From JAWKNZ01 sp041391425 (GTDB lineage: Bacteria > Bdellovibrionota_B > Oligoflexia > Oligoflexales > JAWKNZ01), in assembly GCA_041391425.1 (NCBI GenBank), contig JAWKNZ010000003.1, forward strand, positions 124,001-188,000: a DNA stretch of 64,000 nt, written 5' to 3'. Positions 1-8,945 of the stretch are shown here, piece after piece. The position numbers and the translations under genes were made by a program. The notes beneath the pieces were generated by a model that did no database searches, had not been told where the DNA came from, and saw nothing but the letters and a program-made list of their open reading frames with translations. Each line of letters starts with the position of its first letter. Position 1 is the first letter of the stretch.

Positions 1-365
1 ATCCGGGAGCCGTGGTAACTGCTGAAGCTGTTAACTTGTTTGTTGGGCAGATACAGCAGCCTCTTGAAAAACTTTTGGACTTGTCTGGTCAAAAAATTAT
101 CAGACAAGTTTATGTCGATATTTATGCTTCTGAAAAAGACGGCTCGCCATTGCCAAGAGCGAATGTTCCAATTAATATCAAAGACGATTTAGATATTATT
201 GTTAGCAGCGATGTTTCATCAGCAGGAGTTTCGGTTGAATACCCTCTAAATGAGAGTATCACGGTTTCAGGGAAATATAAAAAGCTTCATGACTCGAGTG
301 AGGATGTCGTAGATACGAATGCGGATACTGGCGTGGATTTGAAGTTTCGCTTTGCTCTACCTTAG
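1..365 (+). CDS. tamB: TamB (translocation and assembly module) C-terminal end, truncated by the window edge
   Basis: The reading frame is open from the first bases of the window and ends in a TAG stop, so only about the last 120 residues are present. They read as beta-strand-rich sequence with repeated SSDVSSAGVSVEYPLNE-like strands and end in LKFRFALP, which is how the DUF490/TamB C-terminal domain looks. TamB proteins are inner-membrane-anchored periplasmic bridges that move lipids or help insert outer-membrane proteins, with an Omp85 partner. An Omp85-family gene follows on the same strand 115 bases later, the expected partner although in the reverse of the common tamA-tamB order. The assignment rests on this fragment and on context. 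Confidence 0.65.
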   Translation, partial: PGAVVTAEAVNLFVGQIQQPLEKLLDLSGQKIIRQVYVDIYASEKDGSPLPRANVPINIKDDLDIIVSSDVSSAGVSVEYPLNESITVSGKYKKLHDSSEDVVDTNADTGVDLKFRFALP

Positions 366-480
366 AGTGTGTTGAGATTTTGATTTTATAACGAGGCTTG
401 AGGACTTAAATCTAGCTTACGAAGTCAAAATGGCAATTTGCTTTATAGGTGTTTTAGGCGAGGTCAGGGTATAGGCAAAA

Positions 481-3405
481 ATGAAATTTATTGTGATCAT
501 ATTGATATTTTATTCTTTGCCTATTTTTGCATTGCCTTGGTCTATAGATAAATCTATCGAGGGCAAGGTTGAATGGAAGGTTTTTCAAGCAAGGTATCCA
601 GATATAAACTCTCCCTATATCTTAAACAGACTATTGATAGATCTGGCACAAAATAATCATTTTCTTTCTTTGCAGGCAAAATTATCAGAGGATAAGTGGT
701 TAATTTCTGGAGAAGTTGCTAGATCTATTTCTGAACTGAAGTTTAACATTGTGACTCGCGAGTTAAAAATCGCGATTCAAGGCGCGACATTAAAATATCT
801 TAATAGAACCAATTCTGTTGAGGCTAAACAAGCCATCATTGATGTCGCTTCTTCTATCCTATCGAAATCGGGGTACCCCTCCTCAAAAGTGATAATAAAT
901 GAGGAAATTGTAAATGATAAACTGATTTATGTCGTTAACGTTGAAGAAGGGGAGCCGTGTTATATAGAACGGGTGGAAATAGCATTCTCTCTTCCTGCTG
1001 GGGTTGGTCTTAATATAGGCCAAGGAGACCTTTGTGATGTCAGTCGTATTAATCAGGAGATTGAGAGTTTAGAGGAAAAAATTAGAGAAAAAGGGTATGT
1101 CCAGCTTAAGTTTGATAATTATGGGATTGACTACATACGCGGGAAAACTCGTGGTGTTGTGCGAGTGATGGGGACATTGGGAAAAAAATTGCGCTATAGC
1201 ATCGATGATAGCCGTAAATTATTTTTGATTAATGATTTATTCAATCAAGAAGAATATTCAGGGCTGGACCCAAACATTTTAGGCCCTGAAGCTATGAAAT
1301 ACGAACTATTAAAGCGTTATCGTTCAAGGGGATATGTTGATGTCGAAGTGGCTGATGCCGAGGAGCGTGAGATCGGCCAAGATGTTTTGGAATATTTTTA
1401 TAAGATTTCTCCAGGTATACGTTATACGCTAGAAAGTATTGAATTTGAAGGTGTGACGTTATTTTCTCGTGAGCAACTCCTAGATATTATGGATATTAAC
1501 GACTTTTGGCAATCGGCAAATGCGTTAAATATTGATGAGTTGCGAGAAGGTCTGGATAAATTACGAGCAAAATATCGAGAGTCAGGCTATTGGAATGTAA
1601 AGATAATTGATCCTAGGATAACAAAAGATAAAAGTCGTGCAACAGCGCAGGTTGTAATTGTCGTGCGTGAAGATTTGCAACGTAAACTTGAGAAAGTTGA
1701 ATATAGAGGTGTTAAGTTTTTTAAAGAATCTGACTTATCTAAGCTATTGGATATGACTATTTTCGACCCAATAGATAGAGAAAAGCTTCTACTATTTGAA
1801 CAAAAAATACGTGAAATGTATGTAGAAAGTGGTTTTTTATATGCAAACATACGTATACTTACACGCTTTAAGGCAGATAGAAAGTATGTTCCCACGGAGG
1901 TTGTTGTTGATGTACACGAAGGATTGCGGGTTAAAGTAGGGACGATTAGATTGGTGGGATTGGTTAGGACAGATAAAAAGGTTATTTATCGAGAATTAAC
2001 TTTTAAAACCGGAGATTGGTACCAACCAAGTAAGATTAATCAATCTCGAAGAGCTTTAGTGGATTTAGGTATTTTTTCATCGATCCAAATAACTCCTACC
2101 AATAAAAATGCTATTACCGAAGAGTTGGAAAATATTGATTTGATTGTTGAGGCTAAGGAAGGCAATTCAGGTACTGTGGTATTTGGCCCTGGTTATGATA
2201 TCTATCGAGGTTTAACGTTTGCGGCTGAGAATACTTATAAAAATATAGGAGGTGTTGGCAGGCAATTCAGTTTGAGAGCATCTTTGAGCCAAGAAAAGCA
2301 ACAAAAAGCTATAACTAGAAAAACTTTTGTGGGACGAAAATTTGGTGCCGGTTATGTTGAGCCTCACATTTTTGACTCACCTCTTGACGCAAAAATATCT
2401 TTATCACATAAGGCTACTGCTGATGAATTTTGGACTATTAGTCAATCTGGAGAGGTGTCACTTAATTATAAATTTAACAGTTTGGCTAAGCTGGGTAATG
2501 TTAGCGTATTTTATGGTCAAAAATTTAATAAAGAAGAAGGTAGGCCAGGACAGCAAGAAGTTGGTGTTACAACCGGGGATGTTCGGATTGGTAGAACAGG
2601 ATTGCGTTTAGACCTTGACTGGAGAGATGATCGTACTTGGCCAACAGATGGTTCGTTGTTAATCGCAAATTTATCTTGGGCACGTTATCCTTTAGGAGGA
2701 AATTTACGGTATTTTCGTTGGGAATTGGTGAACAATTATTATCATGATCTCAGCAATAGATTTGTTTTAGCTTATGGAGCTTCAATTACGGCTTTTCACG
2801 GAATTGAAAAAAAAGATGATGCATTAGGAGTTTTACCTGCTACCGAGAGATTGAATGCCGGTGGTCCGGATTTAGTGAGAGGATTTGAGCGGCAGTTAGG
2901 TCCTTATGTTCGTCGACCGGTTGTAGATCCTGACACCGACACTTTTACCGGATTTGATAAGGATACAATTGGCGGTGATAGAAGGGTTATTTTAAAGGCC
3001 GAGTTGCGCTATCGAATTTCGACATTGATTGGTTCGTCATTCTTTGTAGATTCGGGGAATGCATTCTTATCTCCTGATCAATTACAGGTGTTTGAGGACA
3101 GATTGCGCTCTACGAACGACGAATCTGGTCAAGAAGCTACGGTCGAAGAAAATGTTAGCTACGGATTGAATGATATTATGAAAAAGCCTGGTTATTTGAT
3201 AAGTCGGCATTATTATTCATATGGGCTTGCTTGTAATATTCTAACTCCATTAGGTGCTATTAACATAGCGTATGCTTTGCCTTGGAAAGAACCGAAATCC
3301 GTGCGTTGTGCGGAAAACGATAGTTATTGTCTAACACGAGCGAAAGATCGTAAGCGTTTAATCGAAAAGGGGCGATTCGAATTAAGCGTGGGAGCGAGAT
3401 TTTGA
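481..3405 (+). CDS. Omp85-family outer-membrane assembly protein (TamA/BamA-like), 974 aa
   Basis: A signal peptide (MKFIVIILIFYSLPIFA) leads into four or more POTRA-like modules at about residues 158-245, 316-398, 402-480 and 482-560, each with the beta-helix-helix-beta pattern and GYxxV or GFLYANI phrases. A 16-strand-type barrel of about 400 residues follows. The VRGF lid-loop motif of Omp85 proteins is at residues 799-802, and the chain ends in the aromatic signature SVGARF recognised for outer-membrane insertion. The length is above BamA (about 800) and TamA (about 580), so there are extra N-terminal residues. Position after tamB suggests a TamA role. A BamA role is possible, but bamA neighbours (skp, lpxD, fabZ) are absent. 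Confidence 0.85.
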   Translation: MKFIVIILIFYSLPIFALPWSIDKSIEGKVEWKVFQARYPDINSPYILNRLLIDLAQNNHFLSLQAKLSEDKWLISGEVARSISELKFNIVTRELKIAIQGATLKYLNRTNSVEAKQAIIDVASSILSKSGYPSSKVIINEEIVNDKLIYVVNVEEGEPCYIERVEIAFSLPAGVGLNIGQGDLCDVSRINQEIESLEEKIREKGYVQLKFDNYGIDYIRGKTRGVVRVMGTLGKKLRYSIDDSRKLFLINDLFNQEEYSGLDPNILGPEAMKYELLKRYRSRGYVDVEVADAEEREIGQDVLEYFYKISPGIRYTLESIEFEGVTLFSREQLLDIMDINDFWQSANALNIDELREGLDKLRAKYRESGYWNVKIIDPRITKDKSRATAQVVIVVREDLQRKLEKVEYRGVKFFKESDLSKLLDMTIFDPIDREKLLLFEQKIREMYVESGFLYANIRILTRFKADRKYVPTEVVVDVHEGLRVKVGTIRLVGLVRTDKKVIYRELTFKTGDWYQPSKINQSRRALVDLGIFSSIQITPTNKNAITEELENIDLIVEAKEGNSGTVVFGPGYDIYRGLTFAAENTYKNIGGVGRQFSLRASLSQEKQQKAITRKTFVGRKFGAGYVEPHIFDSPLDAKISLSHKATADEFWTISQSGEVSLNYKFNSLAKLGNVSVFYGQKFNKEEGRPGQQEVGVTTGDVRIGRTGLRLDLDWRDDRTWPTDGSLLIANLSWARYPLGGNLRYFRWELVNNYYHDLSNRFVLAYGASITAFHGIEKKDDALGVLPATERLNAGGPDLVRGFERQLGPYVRRPVVDPDTDTFTGFDKDTIGGDRRVILKAELRYRISTLIGSSFFVDSGNAFLSPDQLQVFEDRLRSTNDESGQEATVEENVSYGLNDIMKKPGYLISRHYYSYGLACNILTPLGAINIAYALPWKEPKSVRCAENDSYCLTRAKDRKRLIEKGRFELSVGARF

Positions 3406-3440
3406 TAGTTGTTGAGTCGTTTAAAATGCTTTCGTGGATA

Positions 3441-4412
3441 TTACCATTTTCCGTTTTCCCAATAGAATATTGAGGCATTGAAGTAGTCATCTTTATATAG
3501 GCTGGAAACCCATAGATTGTTTTCAGAATCGACGAATATATTTGATATTTTCTTTATTTTTTTAGGTAATTTAAGACTATTTAAATAGCGTATATGGAAG
3601 CATGAAGAATATTTAAAAATATTTATCTGATGCATTTTTGAGTCTCCTAGAAGGATCTCTTTTGTTTTTTCTTTGACTGCTATTCCTACTGTTGTTGAAA
3701 AGTTAATGCTTTTTTTGCTTTCAGTATTGCATAATCTTGAAATTTTACAATTCGCAGGATCATACTGTTCACATGATAGTTGAATAATTGGATATTTTTT
3801 TATCGAGGTTGCCGCAAAGTATAAATTTTTTCCTTTTTGTGTTTTCCACGAGTTTGGTATTTTAACTATTCCTGAAATGATAATGCTATTACTCTTCTTA
3901 ATTTGTTTTTTTATAAAACTCTGTGCTTCTGTTATTTCAAGCCTTGGTGGCTCTCCTCGACTATCAGCAGCGGGCAAAGGACGATCATAAATGACATCTC
4001 TCATAGTGTCTAGTTGACGATCTTTATTGAGGCTGGCGATGGACAGTTCTTTACCATTTATGATTAGTAGGAAATCTTGTTCTGTTTTATATATGCCATG
4101 CCAAGGATATTTTTGCATTCGTTTATCCATGCTAATACGTTGACTTGCAGTGAGAGCTCCAAATTTTTGCAATCGATCGACGCCTTCTGAATTAAATGGT
4201 GTTTGAATAATGTATTTTTGGTTTTTTGGAACCATATAGATATTATTTTTGTCTACATAAAGGCTGAGAATTGATGGATGTAATGTTTCTATGGAATGGT
4301 TTTTTTGTGGAAAAATAAGATTATTTTCTCTAGCTTTACAAATCTTACTATAGGGAACTAAAAATAAATTTAAAATAATGAAAATATTCGTTTTTTTTAT
4401 TTTAAACATCAA
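3441..4412 (-). CDS. Secreted protein of unknown function, 323 aa
   Basis: No family is recognised. The N-terminus (MMFKIKKTNIFIILNLFLVPYSK) looks like a signal peptide. The rest is lysine- and isoleucine-rich with several short strand-like segments, and near the C-terminus NIFVDSENNLWVSSLYKDD resembles a blade of a beta-propeller. Four cysteines lie close together (LSCEQYDPANCKISRLC and later SSCFH), consistent with periplasmic disulfides. The gene converges on the Omp85 gene with 35 bases between the two stops. Base composition is more AT-rich than its neighbours, which could mean recent acquisition or a fast-evolving surface protein. Confidence 0.6.
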   Translation of the reverse strand: MMFKIKKTNIFIILNLFLVPYSKICKARENNLIFPQKNHSIETLHPSILSLYVDKNNIYMVPKNQKYIIQTPFNSEGVDRLQKFGALTASQRISMDKRMQKYPWHGIYKTEQDFLLIINGKELSIASLNKDRQLDTMRDVIYDRPLPAADSRGEPPRLEITEAQSFIKKQIKKSNSIIISGIVKIPNSWKTQKGKNLYFAATSIKKYPIIQLSCEQYDPANCKISRLCNTESKKSINFSTTVGIAVKEKTKEILLGDSKMHQINIFKYSSCFHIRYLNSLKLPKKIKKISNIFVDSENNLWVSSLYKDDYFNASIFYWENGKW

Positions 4413-4470
4413 AAAAAATCTCTTAAATAATCGAATGTAAGAAAGTATTGAGGTAATGATAATTCAAATC

Positions 4471-4623
4471 TCAATTATAAATTTTATTTTTATTCAATAA
4501 GTCAATGCCTAAGCCTATTGTGTGCAAAATGCGTAGAAAGATGCTGTCATCGTCAACTGAATTTGTATTGAAGTCATATATTTTAGATAGTGGTAAAAAA
4601 ATAAGATCTTGATCGTAATACAT
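4471..4623 (-). CDS. Possible small protein, 50 aa
   Basis: An ATG on the minus strand at 4623 opens a 50-codon frame (MYYDQDLIFLPLSKIYDFN...) ending in TGA at 4471. An AAAAGGGA stretch sits about five bases upstream of the ATG and could serve as a ribosome-binding site. The product is acidic to neutral with no membrane segment. It lies upstream of and in the same direction as the secreted unknown gene, so the two could be cotranscribed. No family is recognised, and short frames occur by chance in AT-rich DNA. Confidence 0.3.
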   Translation of the reverse strand: MYYDQDLIFLPLSKIYDFNTNSVDDDSIFLRILHTIGLGIDLLNKNKIYN

Positions 4624-4722
4624 TTAATCCCTTTTGCCCTTCATAGTTTTGAGCGGCCTTAATTAGCTTTTGATCCTCTTATTATGATAACATAAACCTA
4701 GTTGTTAGGAGTATTATACATT

Positions 4723-7293
4723 ATGGCAGAATCTATTGATAAGTATATTGCTAGTAAAGAATCTAGTGGTCGTATACAAATTTTGGCAGATGCAAAAAAA
4801 TCGCAAGAAACCTGGCCACTTTTCTTAGTCGAAGATTTGCTATGTTTAAATATTCCAATTATAGAGAAAATGTCTCTACTGGATCTTGTCTCTTCTAGGA
4901 GTGGTCTGGCTTTAGAGGATTTTCTTTTGGAAAGAATGAATCATTGGGATCAGGATTTATCAGCGTATGCTTTACGTAGATGGGCAGATGGCACAGATCA
5001 TTTTTTGTGGTTTCGCTTAATTGACATTTCAAAAGATAAGCATCTATCGCAAAGGATTCAATATACGATATTAGATCAATGCAGTCCATTTTGCGGTAAG
5101 CTAGTGATAGAATCGTTTCAGAGTAAAGAAAGTCTTTTTGAGCTGTCTGCCGCATTTCATGCTTTGTTATTTCAACGTTCTATGGAAAGGTGCGTTTTTA
5201 GTAAGAACCTTGATCAATTAGCTCTTTTTTGTGTTGAGGAATTGAAGAGGTCTGCGACTCCTGATAATAAAGCTTTGGTTTTAGCGACGGCATGGCTTGT
5301 TCATCATAGTGTTGATGATGCCGAAAAGTTAGCTCGAAGTTTTTCTCTACCGGCGGGATGGCGTGATGTTATTTTTTCGATGTTGTATTTACAAGATACT
5401 ATGCATAAGGACTCCAAAAAATTTACCAAACGTATACTGCAAGCTCTTAAAAGTGAAGATGTTAACTTGCTGCATGCAAACTGGCCATCTCTTTTTTTTA
5501 GATCTTACTTAGAGGTAGAAACTGTTAGCCAGTGTCTTATCTTTATGGCTTCTAATGCTAGTGTGAAGAATGAGTATAAATTTTTTGAGCCTATGTTTGC
5601 AGGTATTAGTGAAGATGTGTTAGTTGCCGCACTTGATCTAATTGAAGATGATTTGCTTTTTGTTCAGTCGTTAATGCACGTATCAAAAGTTATTGACGTA
5701 CCTTTGCGTGATGGAATAATCCAGCGGTTGAGTAAAAGTTTGCATGATTCTAGTAATCCGGAAATTTTGCTGAGTAAGTTGGATTTGCGAATGCGTCTGC
5801 AATTGACAAAAGATAATGATGATAGAAGTAGTATATACGAAAATTTATTTAAAGAAGAAGATTCGGTACTAAGTGGTTCTGGAAAAAAAATCCTCTATAA
5901 ATATAGTGAGATTGCTGGAAAAAATGATGAAGAATATGAAAAATACTTTGGTAGAAAATTGTTTTTTGACATTGCTTATCGTGAAAAACATATTCAAGAA
6001 GGCTTCTTGGATAAAAAGCGATTAAATGAAACAGACGAGTTTTGGATGGACCTTGCTTGGCAATGGCTTACTCCAACTGAAAACTTGCTTCCAGAGCTTG
6101 CAAAAACTGCCAGAACTATCCCAAATTTATTTAATCTTTGTTATATTGATACTTTAGGTCGTTATCAAGGAAGTGATGTTGCGGCATTGAAACTGTTAGA
6201 TTTTATTCGTTCTAGTGAAGAAACTGTCATGAGATGTGTTATTAATTCGTTATTTGGAATTGGCACGCCAAGGACACTGCAAGAATTGATTTCATGTATT
6301 ACGAGACCAAATGTGTCTATGCTCCTTAAGATTGAGATATGCAATAGGTTAGTAAATTTCGACTTAGATAAACTACAATCTGAACTGCGGAGTGCGATAG
6401 AGGATTTGAATTTGTCTTTAGCGGATAGTGAAGAAGCGAAAGAGCTTATGGAAGCAATTTCTAATTTGTTGGTTCCGGTTACTTCGAAGAGTAGAGGAGA
6501 GCGTTCGGACGTTTCCATTACTTCTGATGGGAAGGAACTCGATAATGTCTTAATTAAGAAGATCCCGCATTATGCTGAGTTGTCAAGCGAAGTAAAACGG
6601 GCTTTGAGAACTGCACAGTTCTTTGATGATCAGATCAACGCCTCTAAGGCAGCTGATATGATAGATTTGAGTCCCGTCATTGATATGCAGTATAAGGCAT
6701 TAGAGTTACTATTTCGCGAGAGTTTTGAAGAGTTTTCATTTTCTATCATTAATGATGGTATCTTGCAAAGAAAACTAGATATTATTGGTTATGCTCGACC
6801 AATTCCAAAGGCTATGGATGAATTTGAGCGTTATATAGGTGACCTTCCTGTGGTGCAAACGATTCCATATTTTAGTAAATTTAAATTGCGAAAGATGTTA
6901 AGAGCTATCTGTCAGTTTCGACCAGGCAAGAGATTTACTTTGGATGGTATTAAAGCATTTGCTTTATTTTTTATTTGTTTTGGACGTAAGGAATGCCGTT
7001 TTTCTTTAAATGGAATTATGGATTTAGGATTTTCGTCTGATACTGAATTATTCGAATTTGGTAAAAGTTTGCATATGTTTCAGGACTTTCGTAATCGAGC
7101 TGCCCATGAAGGCTTCCATCCGGATGCACAGCACAATATTGATGGAATTTGGATTTCTACGGCTGAAATTATCGATACTGCATTTAAAGTGAGAAAAAGT
7201 TGTCAGAATCTTATTGCATTTAACCAGCCGAGAGTACAAAAGCGAGAGCCGGTGATTGAGTACAAAGGTTCTAAAAATTCAAAGGTTTCGTAG
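4723..7293 (+). CDS. Large helical-repeat (HEAT/ARM-like) protein with C-terminal HEPN-like motif
   Basis: The ATG at 4723 is chosen because AGGAG lies 11 bases before it; an upstream TTG at 4702 lacks such a site. The 856-residue product has no signal peptide or membrane segment. It is almost entirely short amphipathic helices, in a pattern suggesting HEAT/ARM-type solenoid repeats through about residue 620. A linker (about 590-620) rich in S, R and G leads to a C-terminal helical domain with FRNRAAHEG near residue 790. This R-x4-H arrangement is the active-site signature of HEPN domains, found in RNases and nucleotide-binding helpers of defence and stress systems. Its function is unknown; a cytoplasmic scaffold or regulator with a HEPN-like tail is the most that can be said. 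It stands alone between divergent and unrelated genes. Confidence 0.6.
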   Translation: MAESIDKYIASKESSGRIQILADAKKSQETWPLFLVEDLLCLNIPIIEKMSLLDLVSSRSGLALEDFLLERMNHWDQDLSAYALRRWADGTDHFLWFRLIDISKDKHLSQRIQYTILDQCSPFCGKLVIESFQSKESLFELSAAFHALLFQRSMERCVFSKNLDQLALFCVEELKRSATPDNKALVLATAWLVHHSVDDAEKLARSFSLPAGWRDVIFSMLYLQDTMHKDSKKFTKRILQALKSEDVNLLHANWPSLFFRSYLEVETVSQCLIFMASNASVKNEYKFFEPMFAGISEDVLVAALDLIEDDLLFVQSLMHVSKVIDVPLRDGIIQRLSKSLHDSSNPEILLSKLDLRMRLQLTKDNDDRSSIYENLFKEEDSVLSGSGKKILYKYSEIAGKNDEEYEKYFGRKLFFDIAYREKHIQEGFLDKKRLNETDEFWMDLAWQWLTPTENLLPELAKTARTIPNLFNLCYIDTLGRYQGSDVAALKLLDFIRSSEETVMRCVINSLFGIGTPRTLQELISCITRPNVSMLLKIEICNRLVNFDLDKLQSELRSAIEDLNLSLADSEEAKELMEAISNLLVPVTSKSRGERSDVSITSDGKELDNVLIKKIPHYAELSSEVKRALRTAQFFDDQINASKAADMIDLSPVIDMQYKALELLFRESFEEFSFSIINDGILQRKLDIIGYARPIPKAMDEFERYIGDLPVVQTIPYFSKFKLRKMLRAICQFRPGKRFTLDGIKAFALFFICFGRKECRFSLNGIMDLGFSSDTELFEFGKSLHMFQDFRNRAAHEGFHPDAQHNIDGIWISTAEIIDTAFKVRKSCQNLIAFNQPRVQKREPVIEYKGSKNSKVS

Positions 7294-7561
7294 AGAGGCT
7301 TTTACCCTCCTTAATATATAACTGTTAATATTCACTTTCAATTTTAGCTATTCTATTAACTTTATTTTAGTATCGTTGTTGGTGGAGGGCGCCTCGTTTT
7401 TCAACAGCGCTTCCAATTACCTTCTCTATTTTTTCCTATAAAATCGGTGTACTTCTGATTTGTTTGCGTCTAAATTCTAATAAAATGCTGCTTGGCGGCT
7501 GGAAGACACTCAAGGAGTGAAGAGAATACCCCTAGTTATGTGTCTATTATGAGTATGCTTA

Positions 7562-7585
7562 TTTGAAACCGGGATCTGAAATTTT
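7562..7585 (+). repeat. Copy of a dispersed short repeat upstream of fabG (inverted relative to 8907-8931)
   Basis: GGGATCTGAAATTTT within this segment is exactly the reverse complement of bases in 8907-8925, on the far side of fabG. Related wording (TTTGAAACCGGATCCGAATTT) occurs at 8391-8415 at the start of the tandem array. fabG is therefore bracketed by inverted copies. The remaining bases from 7294 to 7561 hold no gene or clear signal that I can see. Confidence 0.55.
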
Positions 7586-7608
7586 GCTTTTAACAAGATG
7601 AGGTGTGT

Positions 7609-8346
7609 ATGTCTGGTAATGAAAAAAAGGTTGCTTTGGTAACTGGTGCATCTAAAGGTATTGGAGCAAGCTGTGCCATTACTTTGGCAAAAGCAGGGTA
7701 TAGAGTAGCAGTCCATTTTCGTTCAAATCCGGAAAGTGCGGATTCGATATGCAAGGAATGTGGAGATGCAGTAGCATTTCAATACGATTTAGCACAGCCT
7801 GGTGCGTGTGAGGAGCTAGTGAAAGAGGTTAAAGCCAAAATTGGCTCCATAGATTTGCTAGTTAATAATGCGGGTATGGCGGTTGATAATTTAATTGCTT
7901 TTGCGAAGCCGCAGGAATTTGATTTGTTACTTGATACAAATTTAAAACCAGTTTTTTCTTTAAGTAAGTTTGTTACGAAAATGATGATAAGGAAGAAGGC
8001 TGGGCATATTATTAACATAACTTCTGTTGTCGGCCATACTGGTAATCCTGGACAAAGTATGTATGCAGCGACTAAAGGGGCAATCACGGCTTTTACAATG
8101 TCAATTGCTAAAGAATTATCGGCATTTGGTATCCGTGCTAACTGTGTGGCTCCCGGTTTTATCGAGACTGATATGACTAAGGAACTTTCTGAAGATATTC
8201 GCAAGGCAGTGTTAGAGCGTATTCCCTTAAAAAGATTGGGCTTGCCACAGGATATTGCCAATGCTGTAAAGTTTCTTGCTTCTGAGGAAGCGGGTTATAT
8301 TACCGGTACAACTTTACATGTTAATGGTGGTATGCATACGAGTTGA
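7609..8346 (+). CDS. fabG: 3-oxoacyl-ACP reductase FabG / acetoacetyl-CoA reductase (SDR family)
   Basis: NADPH-dependent reduction of 3-ketoacyl thioesters, in the fatty-acid elongation cycle or in polyhydroxybutyrate synthesis. The 245-residue length is standard. The cofactor motif TGASKGIG is near the N-terminus, NNAG follows near residue 88, and the catalytic Ser-Tyr-Lys triad reads S...YAATKGA at about 138-155. The typical PGFIETDMT and GYITGTTLHVNGG endings are present. The ATG at 7609 is preferred over the in-frame GTG at 7603 because GAGG lies five bases before it. No fab or pha genes are adjacent, so FabG and PhaB cannot be told apart. It sits between inverted repeat copies and a tandem array. 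Confidence 0.9.
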   Translation: MSGNEKKVALVTGASKGIGASCAITLAKAGYRVAVHFRSNPESADSICKECGDAVAFQYDLAQPGACEELVKEVKAKIGSIDLLVNNAGMAVDNLIAFAKPQEFDLLLDTNLKPVFSLSKFVTKMMIRKKAGHIINITSVVGHTGNPGQSMYAATKGAITAFTMSIAKELSAFGIRANCVAPGFIETDMTKELSEDIRKAVLERIPLKRLGLPQDIANAVKFLASEEAGYITGTTLHVNGGMHTS

Positions 8347-8394
8347 ATGTTTTGTGATTTCTTGAGGAGCTATCTAGTAATATACCGTCATCCA

Positions 8395-8931
8395 TTTGAA
8401 ACCGGATCCGAATTTCTAGCCGGTTGCGTCGTTGCTTCGTCGTCAGGAAATCCTCATGTACCAACATCAGCACACTGCAGTTTCCCACCTCCTCGCCCCC
8501 GCGCCCGAGCGAACTTCGAATCCGGTGAAAATTCCGAATTTCTAGCCGGTTGCGTCGTTGCTTCGTCGTCAGGAAATCCTCATGTACCAACATGTACTGC
8601 GGTTTCCCACCTCCTCGCCTAGCACCCGAGCGAACTTCGAATCCGGTGAAAATTCCAGATTTCTAGCCGGTTGCGTCGTTGCTTCGTCGTCAGAAATCCT
8701 CATGTACCAACATGTACACTGCGGTTTCCACCTCCTCGCCATAGCACCCGAGCGAACTTCGAATCCGGTGAAAATTCCGAATTTCTAGCCGGTTGCGTCG
8801 TTGCTTCGTCGTCAGGAAATCCTCATGTACCAACATATACTGCGGTTCCCTCCTCCCTCGCGCCTAGCACGAGCGTTCGAATCTGGTGAAAATACTACAG
8901 TTTTCAAAAAATTTCAGATCCCTGATTTGAA
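8395..8931. repeat. Tandem array of four ~122-bp repeats plus a terminal dispersed-repeat copy
   Basis: The phrase CTAGCCGGTTGCGTCGTTGC begins at 8416, 8542, 8663 and 8785, giving periods of 126, 121 and 122 bases. Each unit continues through a CTCATGTACCAACAT segment, a CCACCTCCTCGC segment and GAATCCGGTGAAAATTCC. Units differ mostly by one-base indels. The last unit is degraded and runs into AATACTACAGTTTTC and AAAATTTCAGATCCC at 8890-8925, which recur at 61346-61402. Frames open across the array because the unit length is often a multiple of three; they are not credible proteins. The G+C content is well above the surroundings. Confidence 0.9.
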
Positions 8932-8945
8932 GGTGGCGGTATACA

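Noticed and set aside
7779..8261. 160-codon minus-strand frame inside fabG
   Set aside because: Antisense to a clear SDR enzyme with no support of its own.
8510..8530. tRNA T-arm-like phrase ACTTCGAATCC in the repeat
   Set aside because: No anticodon or acceptor stem can be folded around it, and it recurs in every unit.
8347..8889. Several open frames over the 122-bp repeats (LAGCVVASSSGNPHVPT-type translations)
   Set aside because: They arise because the repeat lacks stops; no start signals, and all share the same repeat wording in several frames.
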